Positions 1 through 12,010 of a stretch of 64,000 bases of DNA are shown one piece after another. The translations under genes and the position numbers were made by a program. The stretch covers positions 38,954,115-39,018,114 of the forward strand of contig NC_134278.1 in assembly GCF_949628215.1 (NCBI RefSeq). Reading direction: 5' to 3'. Each line of letters starts with the position of its first letter. The first letter of the stretch is position 1. The notes beneath the pieces are model-generated. The model searched no databases. It was given only the letters and a program-made list of their open reading frames with translations, and was not told where the DNA came from. This DNA is from Phalacrocorax aristotelis (taxonomy: Eukaryota; Chordata; Aves; Suliformes; Phalacrocoracidae).

Positions 1-1
1 A

Positions 2-1084
2 ACCGAATTAGAGCTGAACAGCGTATGTGGAATTGAATGTCAAAGAAAATTGCCGATGCCAAGCCCGTCTGACTTGAAGGACCTCTTATCCTATGAGACT
101 GTTTTTGAAAACGGTACACGGACCCTGACTGAAGTGAGTGTCCTCGGAGTAGTGCTTGACCCAGCTGGAAACACAACCACACAAAGGTCTTCGAGAAAGA
201 AGAGGCAGATCTATGGAACGGACAGTAGGTTCAGCATCTACGACAAGCGGTTTATGACCACCTTTCCGTTCAACACAGCCGTGAAGATCTCCACAGGCTG
301 TAGTGGCGTTCTCATTTCCCCCAAGCACGCGCTAACAGCTGCCCACTGTCTGCACAATGGCAAGGATTATGTTAAGGGTAGCAAAAGATTGAGGGTGGGC
401 CTGATGAAGACAAAATCCAGGGGCGACGGCAGGAAACGCAAAGGTGCTAAAAGAAGTAGGAGAGAAGTTTCTGCGGCCCAGGAGGATCCTGAAGTTGCCA
501 CAGAACTAAAGCGACAATCCAAAGGTGGTGGGAGAAAGCAGAGGAGATCTGGGAGGAAGCAGGGGACCTCAGATGGCAAGCCTTCCTTCCAGTGGACCAG
601 GGTGAAGAGTACCCACATCCCAAAAGGCTGGTTGAAGGGTGTCTCCGGGGATATTGCCCTGGATTATGATTATGCTGTTCTTGAGCTCAAGCGTCCCCAC
701 AAAAGGAAATACATGGAGCTGGGAATCAGCCCAACAATAAAAATGATGCCTGGGAGCATGATCCACTTCTCAGGTTTTGACAATGATCGATCTGGGCAGC
801 TGGTCTACAGGTTTTGCAGCATTTCTGATGAGTCCAGTGATCTCTTTTATCAGTACTGTGATGCTGAGCCCGGCTCCACTGGATCTGGCATCTATCTCCG
901 CCTTAAGGAGCCGAACAAAAAGAAGTGGAGACGCAAGATCATCGCTGTTTACTCAGGCCATCAGTGGGTGGATGTCAATGGTGAACAGCAGGATTACAAT
1001 GTAGCAGTCAGAATTACTCCTCTCAAATATGCCCAGATTTGCTTCTGGATACATGGGAATGATGAGAATTGCACACAAGGCTGA
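2..1084 (+). CDS. PRSS35: Inactive serine protease 35, 5'-truncated by the window edge
   Basis: The frame is open from base 2 to the TGA at 1082-1084 (360 visible residues). No true start is visible: base 50 is a TTG, not an ATG, and homologous sequence (SVCGIECQRKL) continues upstream of it, so the N-terminus with the signal peptide lies outside the window. Visible order: a propeptide-like part, a furin-type RKKR at residues 65-68 followed by QIYGTDSRF, then a trypsin-like fold. The catalytic His sits in TAAHC (codon 344-346) and the Asp in DYDYAVLEL (codon 668-670). The nucleophile position reads GSTGSG, with Thr at codon 878-880 where active relatives such as PRSS23 have Ser. A Lys/Arg-rich insert spans about residues 136-189. 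These are hallmarks of PRSS35, a secreted pseudoprotease of the PRSS23/35 pair. The coding part here is uninterrupted, as expected for its single coding exon. Family assignment is firm; lack of activity is inferred from the substitution. Confidence 0.96.
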   Translation, partial: TELELNSVCGIECQRKLPMPSPSDLKDLLSYETVFENGTRTLTEVSVLGVVLDPAGNTTTQRSSRKKRQIYGTDSRFSIYDKRFMTTFPFNTAVKISTGCSGVLISPKHALTAAHCLHNGKDYVKGSKRLRVGLMKTKSRGDGRKRKGAKRSRREVSAAQEDPEVATELKRQSKGGGRKQRRSGRKQGTSDGKPSFQWTRVKSTHIPKGWLKGVSGDIALDYDYAVLELKRPHKRKYMELGISPTIKMMPGSMIHFSGFDNDRSGQLVYRFCSISDESSDLFYQYCDAEPGSTGSGIYLRLKEPNKKKWRRKIIAVYSGHQWVDVNGEQQDYNVAVRITPLKYAQICFWIHGNDENCTQG

Positions 1085-4000
1085 AGAGAGCTGAACCTGA
1101 CTCGCTTAGCACCCGTATTACCATAGAGTGAAAGTCTGCTGCAGCAGTTACTGGAAGAACATCACTCCACGTCAGGATGGTTTTGAACTCAAAGCTCACA
1201 AGTAATGTTATGGTGACTTGAGGAACGCTGAGTTGCTGGGGGATGGGTAGAATTGTCAAACAAAATAATTCTAATTGTAATCAACCCTAGATATGCACTT
1301 AAAATCTCAAACTAATTTATGTTTGCAATTTTGATATATTCAAATAATTCACATCAGAAAAAAATCACTACACCTGTTTGTCTTTTTTTTTTCCCCAAGG
1401 GAAGGATTGAAACATCTCAAACTGGTATTATTACACAGTATCTATTTTTCCAATGGATTCACTTTTCTCAGGGTTCTGTTCCAATTCTTCAAATGCAAGT
1501 TGTGCATACAGCACATTACGTGCAGAATGATCTAGAGAACTGCATGAGACCAAGACATTATTTTTGGCATTCTCTGAAGACCACAGCTCCATGTTGAGAA
1601 GCAGCAGCCTAGTTCGTGCTTGTTAGTTTGGAAAACTTCCTGCTCTGGTTGCTGCAGGAACACTTCCATGGAAATCCCAAATTTCTGTAACTGGGGATTA
1701 GACCTTAAAGGCAAGTTTCACTTGTAAAACCGGTAAAAACAGCAAAAAGAAATTAATGAATGTAGAAGATTCCATGTCTGGAAGAAGAAGAAACATCAGG
1801 ACATAATTTAATGCCTTTAAATCTTCTTTGAGAATCTACAGAAGTCTTAAACACAGGCATTTGCATTCCAGTTAGTATTTGGAGAGCTGTAGGTTTAGTT
1901 TCTAGTCAAATGTTTAGCTTTACCTTTGGGAGAAGTCACTAACTTTTGAAGTGGCTATTTGACAATCATTTAGAGCTTCACAGATGACAGATTTTTTTTG
2001 GGTGCTAACCAGTTTTGCAGTTTTTATAAATTACTTTTATACGAGTTCAGCTTCATAGGATAGTATGTATTGACTGGGAGTCAGAAAGCAATATTTTAGT
2101 TTGGCTTTATACGGTTTTGCAAAATGGGTAGTTTTAATCATGTCATATTCAGACTCCACCGTAACATGAGTTACAGGGTTAAACTAAAAAGCTCGCCGAA
2201 CTAAATTACACCACCTTCTGAATGGTAGAAGAACTATCCTGTACATTAGAACAGATATCTTGTTAGGTAGCAGCAGTAGTTAGCAAATAATTTGGTTCAA
2301 TATGTTTGCTGAACCATATATTTAATGAAAACACAAAGTGAGCTTGACTTTTACACACCTTTAAAAACAAAACACCTTTTTAAAAATTGTTGTTGTTTGC
2401 TACACAAGTCTATATCTTTTATTTTATATCAAGGTTTTGAAGTGCACAGGATGGTTATGGTGCTACATTAATCTAATAACATAAAATGATACTGTGTATT
2501 TCCAATCATATCCTTTCGGTTTCAATACTTTTAAGATTATCTAATGCAACAATATTTCATTTTTTTGACTATAAGTTTATGTTGACCAAAATACATTTTC
2601 TTCCTGTGCAGAAGAAAAAAATATAACAAGATTTTTAAATACTGTTTGTTTGCTGGTATCTTTAAAATATGCTTGTAGTATCTTTTGATAAAATAAGATC
2701 ATTTTTAATAAGCCATGTTTTTGTAGATGATTGAAAGTATAAAACCTGACACTGCGAATGTGCAGGCCACTTTCATTGTAATATTATTGCCAAAGCATAA
2801 AAATCTAAGACTTGCTTCCGTACTATAACCCTAACAATATTTCATGAATTGCAAGAGATCTCACTTTAAAGGAAACTATTTCTTGTAATGTCAGCCTTTC
2901 CAAGGAACACTTAACTTTTTTTATTTTTAATTTTGTGTGATTGCAGAAAACTAGTAATAATTTTTAAAGTTTAGAAATTAATGTTTAACATTTTAAGGTT
3001 TATTATTTTTTATTGTTTTTAACATCTCTGTTAAGACATATGGCTTCACTGACTGTAATTTTAAATCACCCCAGTCCAGTATTTAATACTCTTGCTCTAT
3101 GCCTTGGGCCTACAATATTCTTTAGTTAGCTCTGTAATGGTTTAATTAAGTGCCTTTTTCCATAGTTACTGTGACAAATAAGGTACCATATCATTAAACC
3201 AGTACAAGTCAACCCAGGTCCATGGATTTTGTTACAATTATTCTCATTGTTGCTTTGGGTCCAAAACTGATCAAGATAAGGTGCATTAGTAAGTTCCTTG
3301 TTTTGGTGAGTCTTATTTAGGTATACTCCTTAGGAACAAGAAATAGAATCTATTTCTGCATTAGTTTGGGAATCAGGAAAAAGGTAAAAATTAAAAATGT
3401 TGATCTCAGCTTTCAAATGGCCTTTTTATAACAATCATCTGCCATAAATACCTCAGCTACGACGTGAAGTTCTCATACCAGGCTGATAACAAATGTTTAT
3501 CCTCAGAGGATAAATATTAGATGGTCAATGCCTCATTTTATGGTACTAAGAGATTAAAGAGGCTGGCCAGAGCAACAGGAAAATTAATCAAAGCTAAATA
3601 TATTCAAGCCTTTGTGTCTGAGTACACATGCACAAACACATGCAAATATACGAGCTTGTAGAGCATGGGCTGTTCTGGTTGAGTCAGCGCCTTCAGGCAA
3701 AGGAATGCAGGCACAAGAAGACATCGACAAAGTGTTATTCCTGTTTTATCTTCCTGCTGGGCAACATTTCAGTCTGCCACTTGGCCTGATGGAGAAGGAA
3801 ATGCTTTATGTAGGCATTGTGACTGCTTACTACAGGGACTTCTGAAATAGTTCATAAAACGAGTGCTTACACACAGCCCCCAATGTCCTGGAGAGCTCTT
3901 GGTACCAGCCACTGCAAATGGGACAAGAATTTCTAAGCCGTGATCATCTCAGATTTCTTTAAAAAAAAACCCTGCAATTAGTATCTAGTTATTAGTGAGA

Positions 4001-5850
4001 AAATGCGAGGAGGGGGTGTTCTTAGTAGATCAGATCTGTTGTGGTCTAGGACACTGGCATCAAGGCCAGGTTCCTGGCCCAGAAGGGGACAAAGTCCTTG
4101 TAATGTTTCCCCAAAGGATTTTTCCCTCTTTCAAGTACCAGGCTGTACATCATTTGTTTTCATCAGTACTAATGCTTTTCTGTAAAAGTTGCTATAGCAG
4201 ATCATTTTCTTTAACTATAATCCTGGCTTTAGGAAAAATCAAACTCAGTCAAATCCCGTTTCTGCTAGGGAGCTACTGGGAAGTTGTAAAGTTAACGAGT
4301 AAGTTTTTCCCGGGTCAAAGAGAAACCTCACGTACAGAGTGTTAACACACCCAGCCCAGCTTCTGCAAGGCATTTGTGCATGCGTTTAATCTGGGGCTCT
4401 GAGACATACCATGGAAGTCAAGGGGATTATCTGCAATGTGAAAAATTAGGTCTAAGTTTGTATTATCTTAACAAAAGAAAAACACAGTGTTAGGTAGCAA
4501 AATTATTTCTGTCACATGAGGTATAGGGTACCTGATGCTTTAAAAATGGCTTAAAGAAACTCTTTGGCGCGGTTAGTATTTACCATCCAAATTTTACAGA
4601 TTTATGAGTCTGTATGGAGCATGAGCCAGCACAGAATATGGCTTAAGTAAAAAAATAATTAATCTGCATGTGGAGGAGAGAAGCAGCTGGGGAGTTCCTC
4701 CTGTTCTGCTGATAAGGGTGACCTGGCAGCAAACAGCAATTAATACAGAAAGAGAGAGCAAGAGAAGTAGATGGTACGGAAGACCAGGAAAACGGAGGTG
4801 GTATGCAAGGGATAAAGAAAGTGTGAAAAGTATCACATGAAATGGCTGTGAGTAGCAGAGAGACTTATCGTAAGAAAGAGGAGGCAGCTGGTAATAGCAC
4901 AACAGTATAAATTAAGATGCAAAAATCACAATTTATATGAACAATCTCCTTTTGCTGTTAAAAAGGCGGCTGTTCTTCCCAGCCCACAGCACCAAGGAAA
5001 GGTCTGTGAAAGGGCTCTGGTTCTTGCAGGGACCACTAGCAGGCAGGGGGTTTTGACCCTGATCTACAATCTCTGCCCTAAATCACAGGGGTTACGCTTG
5101 TGCTCGTGTAGAGTCCTCGGGAAGCAACAGATCCGTGTCCTGGCCAAAAGGCTCAGCAGCATGAACCTCCCAGCAGACTGGCTCACCAAGAGTGTAGTAA
5201 GTAAAGGGCGTTTCTTTCACCTGAAAGGTTCTCAAACCTGGCATTTTGTTTGGATTCCTGTAAAGGCTCTTCCCCATTGGAAAGAAAAATAAAGCAACCA
5301 AAAAAAAAAAGCAACAAAAAATCTCAGACTTGAAGCATTTAAATGTTGGCTCCATTTTTTGCATGTACCTACACATTCTAGCCAATAAATTTTTTCAAAT
5401 ACCTTCTGTTTATGTTTGGTATCTTTGTAGAAAGTTAGTCAACTGCTACTAATTTTACAGCACAGAATATTGCAGATACTTCCATCTACAAATTCCTGGA
5501 TTAAAGAATGAATGGGGGGAGGGGGGGAAAGAATATTGTTAAATTGAAATCTTAAAATTGCACACTAATCTCAAAGGATTTGGAAGTATATTTGAGTCCC
5601 TGTTGCACCAGCCTTTCGCTCTGAGGGTGAGATAGTATTTAGGTTAAAAACCTCCAGAGGTAGCCTTGATGATTCTTTAATGTTTTTAACTTTTTAAAGA
5701 CTACAGCAAACTTCAAAAAAAGTTTTTATAATATTTTCAACTGCTCAAAATGACAACACATTTGGTAAAATAAATGCAAACCTTTGCTGTATTAAGATAT
5801 TATACAATGCACATGCTATGTCAATAAATATTCTCTATTGTTTTTCTTTT
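1085..5850 (+). other. PRSS35 3' flank, possible long 3'UTR
   Basis: This is AT-rich sequence without a credible coding frame, directly downstream of the PRSS35 stop. It lacks obvious interspersed repeats. AATAAA hexamers occur only near the far end (5288, 5384 and 5823), so the 3'UTR may run to one of these, although ATTAAA variants occur earlier (for example near 3192). Where the transcript ends cannot be fixed from sequence alone. Confidence 0.4.
5823..5828 (+). promoter_or_regulatory. Candidate poly(A) signal AATAAA for PRSS35
   Basis: A canonical hexamer followed within 15-60 bases by T-rich and then G/T-rich sequence, the expected downstream element. It would give a 3'UTR of about 4.7 kb. 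Earlier AATAAA copies at 5288-5293 and 5384-5389 compete with it; the first is followed by an A-run rather than by a G/T-rich element. Confidence 0.35.
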
Positions 5851-8575
5851 CCTATGTCATGATGTAGTTTGTTAGCTGTGGTGGTACAAACTGCGTTATG
5901 TAAACGCTTGTAACAGGTCATCAGTGAATCATCTGGGACGTGGTTGTACAAGACATTAATGTCGCTTTAAATTTGTTCTGGGAAAAAAACCTCTCTGTCT
6001 ACTCTTGTCTTCAAGATAATTACTCCATGAGCAAATCTGATGAGGAAAAAAAAATGGGTTCAGCAAGGAAATGACTCACAGACTGTGCCACCACCTATTC
6101 TGAAATAAGTAATTAGTTCTGTTTCTGCTATTAGCTATTGTTGTATTTTCTACCCCAGAGAGCTGATGAACCAGGCCAAATTAGAAGTGTGTAGAATATT
6201 ATAATCTTGGTTCTCAGCATTACCTTAACTCTGTGCCCTTGAAACTGCTGCTGATTTCATCACTGACAGTAAAAGGAGAGATTTTTGGCAAGGATGAGAG
6301 CTGCTGGAAATATTTGATGGAAAGTTTAGGAATGATTACAGCAGATATTAACAATTAAACAGATAATATTTAAGAGGGGCCTGGCAAGTGCTTCCCCACC
6401 AGCTCTGGTGGTCCTTACACGGGGGAGCAGTAAGGGCCACAGGGGAATAAATAGGATCGACAGCTTCGTCACCTGGACCAAAGTCTATTTGGGGCTGGTA
6501 ACAGGATCTGAGTCTTTTCATTGCTGGACTCTACTTTTTGCCACCTTCTGGGAGAATATCTTGGTGCCTGAGAAATGTTTCTCAGCCCTTATCCAGGGAA
6601 CACAAACAGAGACCCGGGGTGACAGCTGTGTCCTCTGCAGGCCGCTCCCAAGCCACTGGGAGGGATGTGGTTGCTCTGATGGAAGATATGTTCCAAGATG
6701 TGCTGTGGGTCTTGCATTCCCGTGGATCCTGGGAGGCTTGAACTGGCATCCTGTCTAAACTTCTATTTGGCTCTAAAATGTTCCAATACAGCCCAGTTCC
6801 TTGTGCAGGTATTTTCCTATCATACTTCCAGGTCCCATCATCTTTAACACATGACAGCAACTCAAGTCCACCAAAGAAGTGGCATCTTATGCCAGTTATT
6901 ATGCAGATATTCCTGACAAACCATTCATTCCTCCTACTTTGAATATGTCTCTAAGCCTTGATGATGGCTTACCCTTCAGCCGTTATTGCTAAGAGAAAAG
7001 ATCAGATATACTGGAAAAGCTACATAAATATTTTACAAAGATTGTGCCTCTTGGCAATTAAGTACACGATGTAGTTATTGCAGTTGCTATGGCTCTACTT
7101 CTTTTCCATGTGAAAGAGTTTGAAAACATTGGATGAAACCAAGTTGGGCTGGTTTTCAGACAAATTACTCAGCTGCCCTTTGGCTGCAGTCGCGGCATTC
7201 TCCCACCCCTCCCCTCCCCTCCCTTCCAGTTTGATTTCCAACTTTATGGATTAAATGCTGGTTTCAGCTTTGCTTAATCAAAGACAAAAGCAGCCAGGAG
7301 ACAGCACACAGCAAAGGACCCTTTCTGGCTGTACCTCTCCACAGGCATTTTGAAGCAGGGCAGGCCCCAGAGGGAGGAGAGCACAAGAGAAGGCAAAGGT
7401 GAAGGCCATGATCAACAGTAAAAAAAAACCCACAGTGCCCTACTGAATGGAAGAAAACATAATTTCTGTTTTTCCTACTGTGAAAGGCAACCTTAGATTT
7501 TACATTCCTTTGCCTTGTCATGAATGATTAACTCATCAGCTAACTATTGACTCTTGCAGAATGCTACGTGTCCCCAAAGGGATTTACTAGTAATACGAAG
7601 GAAAAAAATATCTGAAAAGGAATACCTTAGACAAGAACCATATTTTTATTTAAGTAAAACAGGGATATTTTGAAAAATATTCTTGCAAAAAGGCAATGGA
7701 GACTTTATAGATACGTGTGGCGTATGGGTTTTTCTGCCACGCTCGTCTAAGCGAGATGTGGGTGCTTTCCAGAGCTGCCATGAGTTAGGTGGCAGAAGAA
7801 CAACCAGTTGCTGGTTGTCTATCCCACCATCTCTCCACAGGGACAGGGATTTATTGTGCTACCAAACTCTTGCCGCTTACTGTGGAGTTTGGGCTCAGAC
7901 CTGGTCTTCTTAAATGGTGGGCATGAACCGAGGCTTCTGGGCACATGGCCACTGACATTTTAGGGTTTTATACATTTTGCTGTATGTACCCATGGAGGAC
8001 GTATGAAGTAATTTTTAATAATGGTGGGTTGAAACAGTAAGCTCTGGTAAGCAAACACACACTGCATCACATTCTTCTCTCATTTACATTAGGGAACCTT
8101 AGAGAGACCCACTGCATATGACATGTATTTACTCGTAATAGAGTGTTATACACTAGGCATTTATGACCTGTAAATGGGTTTATTTCTTTTAGAAAGAAAT
8201 AAAAAGGAAGCCAGTACTCAAAAGGGAAAGTAGCTTTGATAGCGATCAATTTACATATGATATTTCATTGCTTGTAAATTAACCTGTTACTACAGAGATC
8301 GATGATCAAGTAATGCTGCTTATACAACTGACATACTTGGGTCCTTCACTTCTTGCTTATTGATTTTTTCCTTACCGGTTGGGACTACAATCAAGCACCC
8401 GTGCAATGGCCAGTGTGAGGTTAGTTTTCTGTGAGAACAGTGTCCACAAGCCTAAAAAAAGTACAGCTGCCACTAATTTTATTTTATTACCTTTAAACTG
8501 GTAGAGATTGTTTTTACAGGGTTATGACTTTGGAAACAGTTTTTGCTCAGTTATTTTGATGTACAAATCCATGGT
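5851..8575. other. Intergenic DNA, no gene seen
   Basis: Short open frames here lack codon structure, splice context or recognisable domains. The only structured element is the C-rich tract at 7202-7223. Nothing else is supported. Confidence 0.6.
7202..7223 (-). other. G-quadruplex-like tract (minus strand)
   Basis: On the minus strand this reads as five G-runs of three or four bases separated by single A or T bases, matching the G3+N1-7 quadruplex pattern with one-base loops. The plus strand is a pure C/T tract apart from one A. It lies in intergenic DNA with no gene start nearby. Confidence 0.6.
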
Positions 8576-8577
8576 GT

Positions 8578-8622
<45 letters not shown>

Positions 8623-8636
8623 ACACACACACACAC
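8576..8636. repeat. (CA)n microsatellite
   Basis: A nearly perfect CA dinucleotide run begins at about 8580, is interrupted once by CGAGA at about 8619-8623, and then continues to 8636. A short TG run precedes it. Likely length-polymorphic. Confidence 0.95.
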
Positions 8637-11290
8637 GGGCAGCTTTAAACTCATCTTCAGCTCAAAGGCTCTGCAGAAATTGCATTAGCTATCTCCAGCT
8701 ACAAGCATAAAAGAAATGCCATACAGTATTTGTGTATTTCTTCTCAATTCAGCCTTCACCTTTGCATCCTTCACATTAACAACATCGACTTTGCCCCCAC
8801 CCTATAGTTTACCCATTTATTGTCAGGCAAATGAAGCACCTTTTCTTGCTTTTTCTTTTGCATATCAGAAAGTTTACATACAGGTCACTTCTGAACTCGC
8901 CGATGCACTTTTTTCACCTCAATCCTATCTAGGAATTTTTGTTCATGCCTTTGACTCTTATCTTATGGCAACTATTTTTATAGAGGGGGAAAAGTCCTGG
9001 CTTTCCCTGCTCCAGTAATGGTTGGACTTGCTGCTGCTGTTCCCCACCAGGACAGCTGGGAAATCTGTGCCTCAGTCCTACAAGCAACGACGTCCATCGA
9101 TTCCCTGTCACTTCTGGGTGCCGGTTCAGACTGCTTTTCTTGGTCTTCAAACAGCTTTACATCAGCCATGCACACAGCCAAGGGATGAAGGTGACTGGGG
9201 AACCTCTCCTCTGCTTTGCTGCAGAGACAGACCTCGGAGGAAATGCAGCCGGGGCGAGCCCAGACACCCTCCTCCCAGTATCTCCGTCACTAATGTACAG
9301 GCTCAGACATCCCTTGTCCTGTGAATCTCGTGCCGTGCCTCCCCCATGACACCCAGCACACCCTCCCCTCCCCTCCCATTCCATCCCAATCTCCCACCAG
9401 GAAAGGAAGCTCCCCGACTGAGCGGGGCAGTGCCAAGCCAGAGCCCCAGCCAGCAGCTGCACTCATGGTGCACGTTCCCTGTAGGGCTCATCTGGGCTCC
9501 CCTTGCTCCAGCCTCTCCTTCAGCACCTCGGTTGACCAGAGCATCTTCATAGTCCTACTATGCCCGCACTTCCTTGGGGTCCTGCTTTTTGGGGCAGGGC
9601 TAGTCTCTCTCTCTGTGCTTTAGCTATTTTTAATATGGTGTTTGCAGTTTCATCTCACACTTCCCCGCCTGTCTTGGGTTCTCTCTGTTGCTAATTCCAC
9701 TTTTTTAAATTGTGCCCACTTTGGGGTTTCTCTTCATTTTCTACTTAAACACCACACACTTAAAATTAAAATAAATAAATAATGCCTGATCACTGGTGCT
9801 ATACAGTGAGGAAGGCTTTCTGTCCAAGAAACCACTTCAAAGTGCTGTTAAGGTAACAGCTGCAAACAGAAATAGACAAATTCATTGCAAGCAAACCAGT
9901 GTTCATAGCTCCAGAACAAAGCACCAAATCTGGAGCCAGCCTTTGGGAAATGCTTTCATAAGCTCTGAGTCAATGTAAATGCAAGCTGCCAGCTGGAGGA
10001 GCAATCTTGTGATGTCCCTTACAAAATAGCTCTGGGCTGCCCTGCTGGCTCCTCCTGCTGCGGATGCTGACTGAGGGAGAGGTCACAGACTCTAGACCCC
10101 AGCAGCAAGCACAGGGTTTAATCTCCTAGACACATCCTATTCTCCAGGGGAAGCTTTATTTAATTTCACTGATTTAACTGACTGCAAAAATAACAATGAC
10201 TTGGCACTATTAATCAGATTATACTAACTGGGCTGTAAACGGCTCCCATAGCCTCGCAAGATCCACTGGAATAACAGTTTCAAGTGAAAAGTGAACGATC
10301 CCTGGTAGGGAGATGCGCCCATGTGGAAGCCACATCTGCTCAGCACCTGGAGAAATTCAGCAGGGACCTTCTCGGTAGCCGGCTGCCGGTGAGGTTTATC
10401 ACACCAGTTATTTAAGCCTGCTGCCAAGGTAATGCCTCGTTGCAGCAGCACGGCCTTCTAGGGTTAATCCAAGGACCAAGCTTGGAAAAGAAAAGCTGTA
10501 GATGTTGTAGATAGGTCTTATCTGCAGCATTTCTTTACATACCATTTGCAAAAGAGAAAATCGCAACTCAACAGAAAGGGTAAAGCCTTCACATTCCAGT
10601 ATGTACAGTAAAGAGCACCTGCCTTTTCCCCCCTTCAGTATCATTACACAGCATAAATTTAAAACACTGTAAATGTTGGAAAGAACTTAAGAAACTCCAT
10701 GCTTCATTATATCTCTACACCAGCCCTTTTCTTAATGTGCAAGGTGGAGCCAGGGCTGTAAGCGCAGCCTGTTTGCTGAGCCCATGCTGGCCCTCGTGTG
10801 CTCGTCTCTTGCCACATCAGTCAGAGCCCACATACAGAGCCAAAATTACATGGTCCTGGGACAGAGGGGTGCAGCCATGTACTTTTTCAGGCCACAACAC
10901 AGCTTTTTTTTTTTTTTTAATATTTGGCAAAGACTAAGCTTTGAGACAAGTATTTTTAGACATATAAAAAGTCACATTTCTAGATCTAGAAGCCAGCTCC
11001 TTCCTCCTAATTTGAAAGCGAATTTTTCTAAATTTTTAGGCTTGTCTGGCAATGTCACTGTGGAACCAAGTATATTTTGGTAGAAACATATTAAAGATAA
11101 AGCTCAAGGACACAGGACTGGTGGGAAACAAGGTTACCTATGAAGCAGGTAATTGCTAAAATAACAGCTGTTGCGTTAATAGGTAAAGAAATTTGGCAGA
11201 AAATAAACCCCCTTGCAGTCCGGCTGGTCCTCAGATGTCAGAGGGGCTCAGGCAGCTGGGCTTAGATTCTGAGTGATACCCAGTTCAGCA
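8637..11290. other. Intergenic DNA, locally GC-rich, no gene seen
   Basis: From about 9000 to 9600 the base composition rises and several overlapping frames stay open on both strands, as expected by chance in GC-rich DNA. None has a recognisable domain or convincing splice partners. A 15-base T-run lies at 10904-10918. Confidence 0.5.
9361..9377 (-). other. G-quadruplex-like tract (minus strand)
   Basis: Four C-runs (3, 4, 4 and 3) separated by single T bases on the plus strand, hence a compact one-base-loop quadruplex motif on the minus strand. Very similar in design to the tract at 7202-7223. Confidence 0.6.
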
Positions 11291-12010
11291 CTGTTAGTCT
11301 GTGAGGGATTCACCGACAGTAGGATCACTTAGTCTAGTCGCGCCCAGTAACTCTTCATGGCCAGATTCACTAACAGTGAAATACAGGTTCCTGTTAGTCC
11401 ACAAGGGGTTAACTAACAGGACGATCACTATTAGGCCAGTCATGCCCAATAACGCTTCACAGCCAGACTCACTAATAGTGCCGTTTACTGAAGCAACAGA
11501 AATACAGGTTCTTATCAGCTTGCTGGTGATAAATGCACTGTCTGCAAAGCATGTGCAAGTATAAAGAGCTAAAATACAAAACACAAAATAACAAGCTCGT
11601 TCTCTAAATTTCCCAGGGAATCACTCGGTATAACCAAGTGTTTGAGTCTTACCCAATAGGCATCCCTATGGGGGAGAAGAAGTTCAGCCCGTTGACTGAT
11701 GCCAGTAGTCCGTGATGGTATCTACCTTAACGTCCCTCCCTCTTGGGGTAATTTTTATACTATCTTATGTTTAGGTGGAGCTTGAGCGAGTCTAGTCACA
11801 CATACTTTCATTATTGATTGGTGTAGAAATTCCTCGCTTTGATTTAAATGTATAGACTAAGAGAAATTCAGAGCGCACGCTCAGTGAGGGGTGGTTGTAC
11901 CCTGAAGGCGGGTAACTTTGGGATGGAGGTGTGCGTTTTAGTATTATAATGAGGTTATAATGAGCAAAGTTCACTCACAGGGCATGGTGTCTGGGCATGG
12001 TTCCACGATT
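11285..12010 (-). mobile_element. LTR-like element, probably an avian ERVL-type LTR, degenerate
   Basis: Read on the minus strand, this stretch has a TATA-like TATAAAAA (11752-11759), a following leader-like region, and further down a CAGTAAAC that looks like a decayed AATAAA. That is the U3-R-U5 order of a retroviral LTR. No gag, pol or env frame is present, so it is at most a solo LTR or fragment. Borders are approximate: I could not find convincing TG...CA ends or a target-site duplication. Its downstream end overlaps the tandem duplication at 11291-11511. The call rests on overall resemblance and element order. Confidence 0.4.
11291..11511. repeat. Two-copy diverged tandem repeat (100 and 121 bp)
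   Basis: Unit A (11291-11390) and unit B (11391-11511) both begin CTGTTAGTC and both end AAATACAGGTTC. They align along their full length with many substitutions. Unit B carries an extra block of about 20 bases before the shared end. The units abut exactly, so this is a true tandem duplication, old enough to have diverged. Confidence 0.8.

Noticed and set aside
50..1084. A complete 344-residue ORF starting at base 50
   Set aside because: Base 50 is a TTG, and the same frame is open to the window edge with PRSS35-like residues upstream. The gene is truncated, not started here.
8576..8636. Regular repeats suggestive of an array
   Set aside because: A plain CA microsatellite; no spacers and no cas genes in an animal genome.
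9022..9623. Cluster of overlapping ORFs on both strands in GC-rich DNA
   Set aside because: Overlap on both strands and absence of any domain point to base composition, not coding.
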